Shown here: in pieces, positions 29,438-39,057 of the stretch | How positions within the stretch are numbered: position 1 is the stretch's first letter | Layout of the letters: each line of letters begins with the position of its first letter | From: Streptomyces sp. NL15-2K | Lineage (GTDB): Bacteria > Actinomycetota > Actinomycetes > Streptomycetales > Streptomycetaceae | Reading direction: 5' to 3' | Length of the DNA: 64,000 bases | Assembly: GCF_030551255.1 (NCBI RefSeq) | Contig: NZ_CP130630.1 | Span: 10,973,001-11,037,000, forward strand | Made by a program: the position numbers and the translations under genes | Notes under the pieces: model-generated | Databases searched by the model: none | The model's input: only the letters and a program-made list of their open reading frames with translations | Told to the model about the DNA's origin: nothing

Positions 29438-31954
29438 ATGCGTACACCGCGTAGGACCCCCACAGCCGGCGCCGAGACGCCGCCCCCGCCCCCCGTGCGC
29501 GGCCGCCGCGCACACGCCGGACCGCCCGCCGACGAAGGCCCGGACGACCCCGTGGGCGCGATACCGGACGGCGCACTCGCGCGCGCGGGACGCCGGCACA
29601 TCCGACCGCGGACCGTACGAGCCAAGATCATCTGCCTGCTGATGGTCCCGGTCGTCTCCCTGCTCGCCCTGTGGGCGTACGCCACCGTCACCACCGCCCA
29701 GGACGTCTCGCGGCTGCGGCAGTTGCAGCGCGTCGACTCCACCATCCGGACCCCCGTCGCTGACACCGTGGCCGCCCTTCAGGCCGAGCGGGCGGCCGCC
29801 GTCCGCCACGCGACCGACCCGTCGGCCGGACAGAGCGGCGACCTGAAGAAGCTCGCGGAAGACACGGACCGCGCACTCGCGCGACTGCGGCTCGGCGACG
29901 ACAACACCATCGCCGACAGCGAGGAACTGCCCTCAGGAGTGGCTCGCCGGCTCGAAGCGTTCGTCACCGGCGCCGAGCGACTGCGCACGCTGCGTACCGC
30001 CGTACTCGACCGCCACGCCGGATGGGAGGAGACCTACGGGCAATACACGAGGACCATCGCGAGCGCCTACGGTGTGGGCGGCGCCCTCACCGGCATCCAG
30101 GACGCCGAACTCGGCTCCGACGCGCGCGTGCTGCTCGAATTCTCCCGCGCGATCGAGGCGCTGGCCCAGGAGGACACCGTCCTGGCCAGTGCGCGCCTCG
30201 TCGGCGGCCTCTCGGGCGAGCGGCTGCGGCTGTTCACCGGCGCCGTCGACACGCGTCGTGCCCTCATCGAGTCCGCCGTGGCCGATCTACGGGGCTCCGA
30301 ACGGGCCGCCTGGCGTGGCCTGGCCGACGGCCGCGCCTACGCCACCCTGGCGGCCACCGAGGACAAGATCCTCGCCGCCGACCCGGGCGCCCGCGCGATC
30401 GACGCGGCACCGGAAGCCACCTGGACAGGCGCCCACGCGCGCGTGCGGGACGGCATGCGGACGATCGAGGAGGACGCGGGGCACGGCGTCGCCGACCGGG
30501 CCGACCCGTTCACCCGCGGACTGCTCACGCCGGCCGGCGCCGCCGTCCTCCTCGGCCTTGTCGCCGTCGCCGCGTCGCTCGTCATCTCCGTGCGCATCGG
30601 ACGCGGCCTGGTGGTCGAACTGGAGAGCCTGCGCAACAGCGCCCTGGAGATCGCCCGCCGCAAACTCCCCGAGGCCATGCGGAAACTGCGCGCGGGCGAG
30701 GAGATCGACGTCCGGGCAGAGGCCCCGCCCGGGCCGCCCGCGGAGGACGAGACCGGGCAGGTCGCCGAGGCCCTGGGCACCGTGCACCGTGCCGCGCTCA
30801 GGGCCGCCGCGGAGCGTGCCGAGCTCGCCAGCGGCATCTCCGGAGTCTTCGTCAATCTCGCCCGCCGCAGCCAGATCCTCGTCCACCGCCAGCTGAGCCT
30901 CCTCGACAGCATGGAACGCCGCTCCGACGACCCGAACGAACTGAGCGACCTCTTCCGGCTCGACCACCTCACCACCCGCATGCGCCGCCACGCGGAGAGC
31001 CTGATCATCCTCTCCGGAGCGGCACCAGGCCGCGCCTGGCGGATGCCGGTCTCCCTGACGAACGTCGTCCGAGCGGCCGTCTCCGAAGTCGAGGACTACG
31101 CGCGCGTGGAGGTACGACAGCTCCCCGACGCATCCGTCATCGGCGCGGCCGTCGCCGACCTCACCCACCTCCTGGCCGAGATCATCGAGAACGCCGCCCA
31201 GTTCTCGCCGCCCCACACGCGTGTGCGGATCACCGGCGAACCCGTCGGCAACGGCTACGCCGTCGAGGTCGAGGACCGCGGCCTGGGGATGGGCACGGAG
31301 ACCCTCGCCGAAGCCAACCGGCGCATCGAGCAGTCCGAGGCACTCGACCTGTTCGACAGCGACCGGCTCGGCCTGTTCGTGGTCAGCAGGCTCTCCGCCC
31401 GGCACGGCATCAAGGTGCACCTGCGCACCTCGCCCTACGGCGGCACCACCGCGGTTGTCCTGCTGCCCACAGCTCTGCTGCACAGCGGCGGGGCGGAACG
31501 TTCCCCCCACAAGGCGGCGGAAGCGGAACTGCAGGCGGAACGCGAGTACGCGCGTGTGCCCGCCGGCTGGCAGCAGGACTCCGTCCCGGCGTCGTCCGAC
31601 CGGCCCGCGCTGGTGGCCCCGACCGCGGCCCGGACCACGACCGACACCCCACCTCCCGGAGTCACCGCCTTGCGCCTGCACCGTCCCCCGGACGACCCGC
31701 CCGAGGACTCCGACGACCTCCCCCGCCGGGTACGACAGGCGAACCTCGCGCCCCAACTGCGCGAGCGGCGCTCCGAGGAGCCGGTACAGGCGTCCGCCAC
31801 CCCGGAAGACGACCGGCGCACTCCCGAACTCGTACGGGACCGCATGGCGGCCTACCGCGACGGCTGGACACGCGGAGGCGGCAGGCAGCCGGGCCGCGGT
31901 GTCACCCCAGATTTCCCAGCGGGCAGCGACAGCAGCGAAGGAGACCCCGCATGA
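29438..31954 (+). CDS. cvnA: Conservon sensor kinase CvnA-type
   Basis: The 838-residue protein is the first component of a Streptomyces conservon. After a Pro-rich N-terminus it has a membrane helix (about 67-85), an extracellular nitrate-sensor-like helical domain (about 90-365), a second helix (about 365-390, AAVLLGLVAVAASLVISV) and a HAMP-like linker. The histidine-containing region is RLDHLTTRMRR and the ATPase has EIIENAAQFSPPHT, VEDRGLGMG and DRLGLFVVSRL. The long Pro/Arg-rich tail is typical. Conservon kinases signal to a membrane-associated complex with a small GTPase and influence development. The next gene overlaps by ATGA. Confidence 0.9.
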   Translation: MRTPRRTPTAGAETPPPPPVRGRRAHAGPPADEGPDDPVGAIPDGALARAGRRHIRPRTVRAKIICLLMVPVVSLLALWAYATVTTAQDVSRLRQLQRVDSTIRTPVADTVAALQAERAAAVRHATDPSAGQSGDLKKLAEDTDRALARLRLGDDNTIADSEELPSGVARRLEAFVTGAERLRTLRTAVLDRHAGWEETYGQYTRTIASAYGVGGALTGIQDAELGSDARVLLEFSRAIEALAQEDTVLASARLVGGLSGERLRLFTGAVDTRRALIESAVADLRGSERAAWRGLADGRAYATLAATEDKILAADPGARAIDAAPEATWTGAHARVRDGMRTIEEDAGHGVADRADPFTRGLLTPAGAAVLLGLVAVAASLVISVRIGRGLVVELESLRNSALEIARRKLPEAMRKLRAGEEIDVRAEAPPGPPAEDETGQVAEALGTVHRAALRAAAERAELASGISGVFVNLARRSQILVHRQLSLLDSMERRSDDPNELSDLFRLDHLTTRMRRHAESLIILSGAAPGRAWRMPVSLTNVVRAAVSEVEDYARVEVRQLPDASVIGAAVADLTHLLAEIIENAAQFSPPHTRVRITGEPVGNGYAVEVEDRGLGMGTETLAEANRRIEQSEALDLFDSDRLGLFVVSRLSARHGIKVHLRTSPYGGTTAVVLLPTALLHSGGAERSPHKAAEAELQAEREYARVPAGWQQDSVPASSDRPALVAPTAARTTTDTPPPGVTALRLHRPPDDPPEDSDDLPRRVRQANLAPQLRERRSEEPVQASATPEDDRRTPELVRDRMAAYRDGWTRGGGRQPGRGVTPDFPAGSDSSEGDPA

Positions 31955-32388
31955 TCCAGGACCCGAGCATGAGGGCCGCCCAGCGGTCGGGCGAACTCGA
32001 CTGGCTGCTGGACGACCTGGTACTGCGCGTCAGCGAAGTACGGCACGCGGTGGTGCTGTCCAACGACGGCCTCGCCGTCGGCGCGTCGACCGACCTCCAC
32101 CGCGAGGACGCCGAACACCTCGCCGCGGTCGCCTCCGGCTTCCACAGCCTGGCCAAGGGCGCGGGCCGGCACCTCGGCGCCGGAGGCGTGCGCCAGACCA
32201 TGGTGGAGATGGACGACGGGTTCCTGTTCGTCGCCGCCGCGGGCGACGGCTCCTGCCTGGCCGTCCTCACCGCCGTGACCGCCGACATAGGCCTGGTCGC
32301 CTACGAGATGGCACGGCTGGTCAAGCGCGTCGGCGAGCACCTGTACACGCCACCGCGCGTCGGCGCGCGGCCGCCCGCCGCCGGATGA
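31951..32388 (+). CDS. cvnB: Conservon roadblock/LC7 protein CvnB-type
   Basis: The 145-residue protein is a roadblock/LC7 domain (LDWLLDDLVLRVSEVRHAVV, DAEHLAAVASGFHSLAKG, VAYEMARLVKRVGEHL). In conservons this protein interacts with the GTPase and probably stimulates it, like MglB. It is translationally coupled to the kinase gene (ATGA) and has GAAGGAG upstream. A close paralogue is encoded at 34034-34447. Confidence 0.92.
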   Translation: MIQDPSMRAAQRSGELDWLLDDLVLRVSEVRHAVVLSNDGLAVGASTDLHREDAEHLAAVASGFHSLAKGAGRHLGAGGVRQTMVEMDDGFLFVAAAGDGSCLAVLTAVTADIGLVAYEMARLVKRVGEHLYTPPRVGARPPAAG

Positions 32389-32410
32389 GGCGAGAAGGCG
32401 GTCCACGCAC

Positions 32411-32824
32411 ATGACCGAGGACATGACGGGCGCCCCGCGCGAGCAGGGCAGCCAGTGGTACGACGGCGAGGCAGGGCCGCTCGTCCGGCCGTACGCCATG
32501 ACGGGCGGACGCACCAGACCCGGCCCCACCGGGGTGCGTTTCGACCTGATCGCCCTCGTCACGCTGGACGCGGGCGCGCCCGGCATCGACGACGACACCG
32601 CGCTCGGGCCCGAACACCGCGCCCTCATCGACCTGTGCCGCACGGAGACACAGTCGGTCGCGGAACTCGCCGCCGGCGCCGACCTGCCCGTGGGCGTGGT
32701 CAGGGTGCTCCTCGGCGACCTCCTGGAACTCGGCTGCGTCACCGTCAGCCGCCCCGTGCCGCCCGCGCAACTGCCTGATGAGCGGATTCTGCGCGAGGTG
32801 ATCGAGGGACTGCGAGCGCTGTAG
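32411..32824 (+). CDS. cvnC: Conservon DUF742 protein CvnC-type
   Basis: The 137-residue protein is a DUF742 family member with the typical start LVRPYAMTGGRTRP, a central RALIDLCRTETQSVAELAAG segment and a winged-helix-like core (VGVVRVLLGDLLELGCVTV). It is the third gene of the conservon set, 22 bases after cvnB. Members bind the other conservon proteins at the membrane; DNA binding has been suggested by fold only. Confidence 0.9.
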   Translation: MTEDMTGAPREQGSQWYDGEAGPLVRPYAMTGGRTRPGPTGVRFDLIALVTLDAGAPGIDDDTALGPEHRALIDLCRTETQSVAELAAGADLPVGVVRVLLGDLLELGCVTVSRPVPPAQLPDERILREVIEGLRAL

Positions 32825-32873
32825 ATGAAAGTTCACCACCACCGTTTGCCGGCACTCCAGAGAGAAGTGATCG

Positions 32874-33479
32874 ATGGTCTCCGATGACGCCGACGCCCAG
32901 GGCGACGAGACGACCGCCCTGGCGTTGAAGATTCTGGTCGCCGGCGGATTCGGCGTGGGCAAGACCACCCTGGTGGGCGCGGTCAGTGAGATCCGGCCGC
33001 TGCGCACCGAGGAACTGCTGAGCGAGGCTGGGCAGTTGGTGGACGACACCGACGGTGTGGACCAGAAGGTCACCACCACGGTCGCCATGGACTTCGGACG
33101 CATCACGATCCGGTCCGGCCTCTCCCTGTACCTCTTCGGCACCCCGGGCCAGGACCGCTTCTGGTTCCTGTGGGACGAGCTGGCGCAGGGCGCCCTCGGT
33201 GCCGTGGTCCTCGCCGACACCCGCCGCCTGGAGGACTGCTTCCCCGCGGTGGACTACTTCGAGCACCGGCACATCCCGTTCGTCGTGGCCGTCAACTGCT
33301 TCGCGGGTGCCCGGACATACGGCGCGCACGATGTCGCGCGTGCCATCGATCTCGACCAGGGCACGCCCGTGGTGCTCTGCGACGCCCGTGACCGCGACTC
33401 GGGGAAGGAGGTGCTGATCCGACTGGTCGAGTACGCCGGGCGGATGCACACCGCCCGGCTGCTCGACTCGGTGGGCTGA
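32874..33479 (+). CDS. cvnD: Conservon small GTPase CvnD-type
   Basis: The 201-residue protein is a Ras-like GTPase of the conservon type. Seen are the P-loop GGFGVGKTTLVG, switch region with TTTVAMDFGRI, G3 motif GTPGQDRFWFLWDEL, G4-position NCFAG in place of NKxD, and DARDRDSG near the G5 site. It cycles between GTP and GDP states under control of the roadblock protein. It closes the cvnABCD operon. A short hairpin (33483-33498) after the stop could terminate the transcript. Confidence 0.92.
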   Translation: MVSDDADAQGDETTALALKILVAGGFGVGKTTLVGAVSEIRPLRTEELLSEAGQLVDDTDGVDQKVTTTVAMDFGRITIRSGLSLYLFGTPGQDRFWFLWDELAQGALGAVVLADTRRLEDCFPAVDYFEHRHIPFVVAVNCFAGARTYGAHDVARAIDLDQGTPVVLCDARDRDSGKEVLIRLVEYAGRMHTARLLDSVG

Positions 33480-33482
33480 CGA

Positions 33483-33498
33483 CCCGAGCAAACTCGGG
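33483..33498. terminator. Short bidirectional hairpin between convergent genes
   Basis: Arms cccgag and ctcggg enclose the loop caaa, directly after the cvnD stop and 12 bases beyond the stop of the convergent PPOX gene. The stem is only 6 bp, so confidence is modest. Confidence 0.4.
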
Positions 33499-33510
33499 CC
33501 GGCGGCTCTC

Positions 33511-33939
33511 TCAGTCGGCGACGGCCTTCTGCGCCAGGACCTTGTCGATCGAGACGCGGACGAGGAGTTCACCCGGAACGCCGTTGCGGGCGCCGAACTC
33601 CTCGGCCCGCTCCTCGCCCATGTAGCGCGCCGCTATGCGGCCGGCCCAGTGCCTGACCTGGTCGAGGTCCTCGGAGATCCGGGCACGGCCCTGGAGCACG
33701 ACGAAGTCGAAGGGCGGCCGGTCGTCGTCCACACACAGGGCCACCCGGCCGTCCCGGGCCAGACTGCGCCCCTTCACACTGCTCTTGCCGGTGTTGAACA
33801 CGATCTCGTCCCCGTCGAGCAGGAACCAGATCGGCGTCACATGCGGACTTCCGTCGGCCTGCACGATCGAGAGCTTTCCGGTGCGGGTGCCGTACGAGAC
33901 GAACTCCCGCCATTCGGTGTCAGTCATCTTCTGTGCCAT
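33511..33939 (-). CDS. PPOX-class flavin/F420-binding split-barrel protein
   Basis: The 142-residue protein has the split-barrel fold of the pyridoxamine phosphate oxidase superfamily, in the form common to F420-dependent actinobacterial proteins. Visible are the strands LSIVQADGSPHVTPIWFLLDG, the phosphate-binding SSVKGRSLARDGRVALCVDDD, and WAGRIAARYMG near the end. The likely role is redox chemistry with F420 or FMN; the substrate is unknown. ATG 33939 has AAGGAGG eight bases upstream. It lies between the conservon and the second roadblock gene, on the opposite strand. Confidence 0.8.
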   Translation of the reverse strand: MAQKMTDTEWREFVSYGTRTGKLSIVQADGSPHVTPIWFLLDGDEIVFNTGKSSVKGRSLARDGRVALCVDDDRPPFDFVVLQGRARISEDLDQVRHWAGRIAARYMGEERAEEFGARNGVPGELLVRVSIDKVLAQKAVAD

Positions 33940-34033
33940 GCCCCCATCCTCCTTGCTCGGACGCCGGTCGTGGGGAAGGCTGGCGTGGAGATCCTCCGGC
34001 CAGGAGGAAACGTCACACGGGGAGACGGGAAAC

Positions 34034-34447
34034 ATGGCGCAGGGCAAGGGACTTGACTGGCTGTTGGACGATTTGACCGAGCGCGTCGAACACGTACGGC
34101 ACGCTCTGGTCCTGTCCAACGACGGACTCGTGACGGGGGCGAGTACGGGACTGCGCCGGGAGGACGCGGAGCACCTGGCCGCCGTCTCCTCCGGACTGCA
34201 CAGTCTGGCCAAGGGCTCTGGGCGGCACTTCGGCGCTGGCCGGGTCCGTCAGACGATGGTCGAGTTCGACGACGCGGTGCTGTTCGTCACCGCGGCGGGC
34301 ACCGGCAGCTGTCTGTGCGTGCTGAGCGGCGCGGAGGCCGACATCGGCCAGATCGCCTACGAGATGACACTGCTCGTCAACCGGGTCGGCGAGCACCTCG
34401 GCGTGGACGTCCGACAGCCCGAGCGCAGCCCGGCAACAGACTCCTGA
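34034..34447 (+). CDS. Second roadblock/LC7 protein, CvnB paralogue
   Basis: The 137-residue protein matches the CvnB-type protein at 31951-32388 along almost its full length (shared LDWLLDD, LSNDGL, REDAEHLAAV, GVRQTMVE/RVRQTMVE, YEM, NRVGEHL/KRVGEHL). It stands alone, without its own DUF742 or GTPase gene. It probably derives from a duplication of cvnB or is the remnant of a second conservon. It may compete for, or modulate, the CvnD GTPase. A purine-rich GGGGAGACGGGA precedes the ATG. Confidence 0.88.
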   Translation: MAQGKGLDWLLDDLTERVEHVRHALVLSNDGLVTGASTGLRREDAEHLAAVSSGLHSLAKGSGRHFGAGRVRQTMVEFDDAVLFVTAAGTGSCLCVLSGAEADIGQIAYEMTLLVNRVGEHLGVDVRQPERSPATDS

Positions 34448-34572
34448 CCTGGGCTTTCTCTCTCACTCGTGGAGTTATCCACAGGCTCGCCACGGGATCC
34501 GCCGGACCGGCTACCGTTTTGTCACGGCGAGCGCACACAGCGTGAGCATCGACTCCACGGGGGAGACCGACC

Positions 34573-35493
34573 ATGTCAGCCGAGACCTTCACGAAATCGC
34601 ACCACCTCTCCTGCACGCCCAGCCGCGCCGCGCGGGAACTCCGGCTGAAGCGAAGCGAGTTCGACCTCGCCGTAGGCCTCGGACACATCAGGACCCTGCC
34701 CGACGAAGGAGGCGGGGGACGCTGCGTGGCTCGCTCCGAGATCGACCGGGTGAGGTCGAGCGACCGATTTCCCGACTCCCTGCGTGAGCGCGTGAAGACC
34801 GTGGGCACCAAAGAGGGAGCGGCCGTGATGGACGTGCCCGCCGGCAGGTTCACTCGCCTGGCACGCCTGGGGCTGGTGGCACCGGCAAAGTTCTACCTCA
34901 ACCGCTACCGCACCGTCGTCTGGCTGTATCTGGCCGATGAGCTACGGCAGTTCGCGGCCGACGAGAAGAACGTCCCGCTGCTGAAGGCGCGCCGTATGCC
35001 CGAGGAAATGCGCGACCAGCTGGACGCGGGACTGGATCTGCGCCCTCGCAACTGGCGCGGACGGTACCTGGGTTTCCTGCGGAGGCAGGCCGAAGACCCG
35101 TGGGAGTTCGCCGGGGCCGTGGCCGCCTTCCTCGATCCCCTTCAGATCGCGGAACTCGTCCGTGACCCCTATGAGCGCGCCCATCTGAACCGGTTCCGGC
35201 CTGGGCCGCCCACGCATGGCACACCGGGTTCGCCCGCCGCCCAGATCGCCGAGACGATCATGACGGCGGACGCTGCGGATGAGATCGGTTGGCTGCGGGC
35301 CGACCTTGTAGTGGCCATGGAGGCAGCACGCGAGTACCGGCCGGCGCCCCGCCCCGCACCGAAACAGGCCCGCGTCGCGGCGCTCCCGGCTACGCCGGTG
35401 CCGGAGGAGCCGGAGCCGTTGTCGCGCGGGGTCAGGGGCTGGCTGCGGCGCAGAAGCCACCGGACCCCAGAGCTGCGAACCACGGGGCTCTGA
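34573..35493 (+). CDS. DUF6397-family protein
   Basis: The 306-residue basic protein resembles DUF6397 proteins of Streptomyces. The N-terminal segment (AARELRLKRSEFDLAVGLGHIRT, CVARSEIDRVRS) reads like a helix-turn-helix of the MerR/excisionase kind, followed by a second one (DVPAGRFTRLARLGLVAPAKF). The middle (DLRPRNWRGRYLGFLRRQ) is the conserved family core; the tail is Pro/Ala-rich. DNA binding is plausible, but no function is established. Confidence 0.7.
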   Translation: MSAETFTKSHHLSCTPSRAARELRLKRSEFDLAVGLGHIRTLPDEGGGGRCVARSEIDRVRSSDRFPDSLRERVKTVGTKEGAAVMDVPAGRFTRLARLGLVAPAKFYLNRYRTVVWLYLADELRQFAADEKNVPLLKARRMPEEMRDQLDAGLDLRPRNWRGRYLGFLRRQAEDPWEFAGAVAAFLDPLQIAELVRDPYERAHLNRFRPGPPTHGTPGSPAAQIAETIMTADAADEIGWLRADLVVAMEAAREYRPAPRPAPKQARVAALPATPVPEEPEPLSRGVRGWLRRRSHRTPELRTTGL

Positions 35494-35509
35494 ACTACAC
35501 GGCTCGGAA

Positions 35510-36379
35510 CTACAGGGCTCTGAACAACCCCTCCTGGACGACCGACACCAGCAGCCGCCCTTCCAGGTCGTAGATCCGGCCGCGGGCCAGACCGCGCCCA
35601 CCCGTCGCGATCGGCGACTCCTGGTCGTACAGGAACCACTCGTCCGCGCGGAACGGCCGGTGGAACCACATGGCGTGATCCAGCGAGGCCATGTCGAACC
35701 CGCGCGGTCCCCATAGGGGTTCGACCGGAATGCGGACCGCGTCCAGGAGGGTCATGTCGCTGGCGTAGGTCAGCGCGCAGGTGTGCACGAGCGGGTCGTC
35801 GCCCAGCGGCCCGACCGCGCGCATCCACACCGCGCTGCGCGGCTCGGCGTCCTTGACCTCGTCGGCGGTCCAGCGCAGCCGGTCCACATAACGGATGTCG
35901 AAGGGCTGACGGCGGGCCATCCGCTCCAACTGCTCCGGCAGTGCGCCCAGATGCTCCCGGATCTCCTCCGTGACCGTCGGCAGGGACTCCGGGGCCGGGA
36001 CCTTGCGGATCGGCGGCAGCTGGTGCTCGAAGCTCCCCTGTTCAGGCTTGTGAAAGGAGGCGGTGAGATTGAAGATCGTGCGGCCCTGCTGCACCGCGGT
36101 GACCCGGCGGGTGGTGAACGACCGGCCGTCCCGGACCCGCTCGACCTGGTACACGATCGGCACGCCCGGCCGGCCCGGGCGCAGGAAGTACGCGTGCAGC
36201 GAGTGCACCGGACGTTCGCCGTCCGTGGTGCGCCCCGCGGCGACCAGTGCCTGGCCCGCCACCTGGCCGCCGAAGACCCGCTGCAGGGACTCCTGCGGGC
36301 TGCGGCCGCGGAAGATGTTGACCTCGATCTGCTCCAGGTCGAGCAGGTCGACGAGGCTCTCGGCCGGGTTCGTCGTCAT
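35510..36379 (-). CDS. tesB: Acyl-CoA thioesterase II
   Basis: The 289-residue protein is a double-hotdog TesB thioesterase hydrolysing medium/long acyl-CoA. Seen are the N-terminal half with VFGGQVAGQALVAAG and SLHAYFLRPG, and the C-terminal half with the catalytic Asp in SLDHAMWFHRPF plus the Thr/Gln region GRGLARGRIYDLEGRL. ATG 36379 gives the normal start MTTNPAESLVDLLDLEQIE. It follows the RNA helicase gene by 19 bases in the same direction, so the two are probably co-transcribed. Confidence 0.93.
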   Translation of the reverse strand: MTTNPAESLVDLLDLEQIEVNIFRGRSPQESLQRVFGGQVAGQALVAAGRTTDGERPVHSLHAYFLRPGRPGVPIVYQVERVRDGRSFTTRRVTAVQQGRTIFNLTASFHKPEQGSFEHQLPPIRKVPAPESLPTVTEEIREHLGALPEQLERMARRQPFDIRYVDRLRWTADEVKDAEPRSAVWMRAVGPLGDDPLVHTCALTYASDMTLLDAVRIPVEPLWGPRGFDMASLDHAMWFHRPFRADEWFLYDQESPIATGGRGLARGRIYDLEGRLLVSVVQEGLFRAL

Positions 36380-36398
36380 GGGTGGGATTCTCCTGTGC

Positions 36399-38912
36399 TC
36401 ACAGCTGGCCGACGTCGGTGACACGGACGATCGCGCGGCCCTCCGCGTCGGAGGCCGCGAGGTCGATCTCCGCGCTGATGCCCCAGTCGTGATCGTCGTT
36501 CGGGTCGTCGAAGATCTGGCGGACGCGCCACAGGCCGTTCTGCGGCTCCTCCTCGATGATGAGCAGCTTGGGGCCGCGGGCGTCGGGGCCGGTGCCGAGG
36601 TCGTCGTACTCGTCCCAGTACTTGTCCATCGCCTCGCCCCACGCCTCGGCGTCCCAGCCGGCCTCGGCGTCCATCTCGCCCAGCACGTCGACCTGGTCGA
36701 GCGCGGCGAGCTCGACGCGGCGGAACATGGCGTTGCGGACGAGGACGCGGAAGGCGCGCGCGTTGGTGGTGACCGGCTTGACCTCGTCGGCCTTCTCCTG
36801 GGCCTCCTCGGCGGTCATCTCCTCCGGGTTGGCGAGCTGCTCCCACTCGTCCAGCAGGCTGGAGTCGACCTGGCGCACCATCTCGCCCAGCCACTCGATC
36901 AGGTCCTGAAGGTCCTCGGACTTGAGGTCGTCCGGGACGGTGTGGTCCAGGGCCTTGTAGGCGCTCGCGAGGTAGCGCAGCACGATGCCCTCGGTACGGG
37001 CCAGCTCGTAGTAGGACACCAACTCCGTGAAGGACATGGCTCGTTCGTACATGTCACGGATGACGGACTTCGGCGACAGGGGGTGGTCGCCGACCCAGGG
37101 ATGGCTCTTGCGGTAAGTGTCGTACGCGTGGAAGAGCAGCTCCTCCAGGGGCTTCGGGTATGTGATGTCCTGGAGGCGCTCCATGCGCTCCTCGTACTCG
37201 ACACCGTCCGCCTTCATCGCGGCCACGGCCTCGCCGCGCGCCTTGTTCTGCTGGGCGGCGAGGATCTGCCGCGGGTCGTCCAGCGTGGACTCGACGACGG
37301 AGACCATGTCCAGGGCGTAGGACGGCGACTCGGGGTCGAGCAGTTCGAAGGCGGCGAGCGCGAAGGTGGACAGCGGCTGGTTCAGCGCGAAGTCCTGCTG
37401 GAGATCGACTGTGAGGCGGACGATGCGGCCCTCGGCGTCCGGTTTGTCGAGCTTCTCGACGATGCCGCCGTCCAGGAGCGAGCGGTAGATGGCGATCGCC
37501 CGCCGGATGTGCCTGAGCTGCTGCTTGCGCGGCTCGTGGTTGTCCTCCAGGAGGTGCCGCATCGCCTCGAAGGCGTTGCCGGGCCGGGCGATCACCGACA
37601 GCAGCATCGTGTGCGTCACCCGGAAACGGGAGGTCAGCGGCTCCGGCTCGGATGTGATGAGCTTCTCGAAGGTGTTCTCCGTCCACCCGACGAAACCCTC
37701 GGGCGCCTTCTTGCGGACGACCTTCCGGCGCTTCTTCGGGTCGTCGCCCGCCTTGGCGAGCGCCTTCTCGTTCTCGACGACGTGCTCGGGGGCCTGGGCG
37801 ACGACGAAGCCCGCCGTGTCGAAGCCCGCCCGCCCGGCGCGGCCCGCGATCTGGTGGAACTCGCGGGCGCGCAGGGTGCGGACGCGGCTGCCGTCGTACT
37901 TGGTCAGGGCGGTGAACAGCACGGTGCGGATGGGCACGTTGACGCCCACGCCGAGCGTGTCCGTGCCGCAGATGACCTTCAGCAGACCGGCCTGGGCGAG
38001 CTTCTCCACCAGACGCCGGTACTTGGGCAGCATGCCGGCGTGATGGACACCGATGCCGTGCCGCACGTACCGGGAGAGGTTGCGGCCGAACTTGGTGGTG
38101 AAGCGGAAGTTGCCGATCAGCTCGGCGATCTGCTCCTTCTCCTGGCGCGTGCACATGTTGATGCTCATCAGCGCCTGCGCCCGCTCCACGGCCTGGGCCT
38201 GCGTGAAGTGCACGATGTAGACCGGCGCCTGCTTGGTCTCCAGCAGTTCAGTCAGGGTCTCGGTGAGCGGAGTGAACCGGTAGGTGTAGGACAGCGGTAC
38301 GGGACGGGTCGCCGAGCGGACCACCGCCGTCGGGCGGCCGGTGCGTCGGGTGAGGTCCTTCTCGAACATCGAGACGTCGCCGAGCGTGGCCGACATCAGG
38401 ACGAACTGCGCCTGGGGCAGTTCCAGGATCGGGATCTGCCAGGCCCAGCCGCGGTCCCCCTCCGCGTAGAAGTGGAACTCGTCCATCACGACCTGGCCGA
38501 CGTCCGCGTCCTTGCCGTCGCGCAGGGCGATCGACGCGAGCACCTCGGCGGTGCAGCAGATGACGGGCGCGTCGGAGTTGACGGAAGCGTCTCCGGTCAG
38601 CATCCCGACGTTCTCGGTGCCGAAGATCTTGCACAGCTCGAAGAACTTCTCCGAGACCAGCGCCTTGATCGGAGCGGTGTAGAAGGTGACCTCGTCACGA
38701 GCCAGCGCGGCGAAATGAGCGGCTGCGGCGATCATGCTCTTGCCGGAGCCGGTGGGCGTCGACACGATCACGTTCGCACCGGAGACCACCTCTATCAGCG
38801 CCTCCTCCTGGTGGGGATAGAGCGTGAGCCCGCGCTCCTCGGCCCACGACTCGAAGGCTTCGTAGAGGGCATCGGGGTCGGCGGTCGGCGGCAGCTGATC
38901 GATGAGGGTCAC
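36399..38912 (-). CDS. DEAD/DEAH-box RNA helicase with DUF3516
   Basis: The 837-residue protein is a Ski2/Mtr4-like helicase of the actinobacterial DUF3516 type. Motifs: Walker A STPTGSGKSMIA, motif Ia TAPIKALVSEKF, motif II MDEFHFYA (DEFH), motif III MSATLGDV, and motif VI QIAGRAGRAGFD. The C-terminal 350 residues form DUF3516. It is expected to unwind structured RNA in ATP-dependent RNA turnover. The start is GTG 38912, divergent from the membrane protein gene at 39058. Confidence 0.93.
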   Translation of the reverse strand: MTLIDQLPPTADPDALYEAFESWAEERGLTLYPHQEEALIEVVSGANVIVSTPTGSGKSMIAAAAHFAALARDEVTFYTAPIKALVSEKFFELCKIFGTENVGMLTGDASVNSDAPVICCTAEVLASIALRDGKDADVGQVVMDEFHFYAEGDRGWAWQIPILELPQAQFVLMSATLGDVSMFEKDLTRRTGRPTAVVRSATRPVPLSYTYRFTPLTETLTELLETKQAPVYIVHFTQAQAVERAQALMSINMCTRQEKEQIAELIGNFRFTTKFGRNLSRYVRHGIGVHHAGMLPKYRRLVEKLAQAGLLKVICGTDTLGVGVNVPIRTVLFTALTKYDGSRVRTLRAREFHQIAGRAGRAGFDTAGFVVAQAPEHVVENEKALAKAGDDPKKRRKVVRKKAPEGFVGWTENTFEKLITSEPEPLTSRFRVTHTMLLSVIARPGNAFEAMRHLLEDNHEPRKQQLRHIRRAIAIYRSLLDGGIVEKLDKPDAEGRIVRLTVDLQQDFALNQPLSTFALAAFELLDPESPSYALDMVSVVESTLDDPRQILAAQQNKARGEAVAAMKADGVEYEERMERLQDITYPKPLEELLFHAYDTYRKSHPWVGDHPLSPKSVIRDMYERAMSFTELVSYYELARTEGIVLRYLASAYKALDHTVPDDLKSEDLQDLIEWLGEMVRQVDSSLLDEWEQLANPEEMTAEEAQEKADEVKPVTTNARAFRVLVRNAMFRRVELAALDQVDVLGEMDAEAGWDAEAWGEAMDKYWDEYDDLGTGPDARGPKLLIIEEEPQNGLWRVRQIFDDPNDDHDWGISAEIDLAASDAEGRAIVRVTDVGQL

Positions 38913-39057
38913 CCACCCATCTTGCCTGCCGTCCTGCCCTATGGGGGAATCGGATGCTGGTACGAAGATCGCGAACGCTACGCTGTGCCGTCGACGGAGT
39001 GTCAGCGCACCCGTTCAACTGGACAGCGGCACACGAGGAATGGGGCGGGCAACGGCG

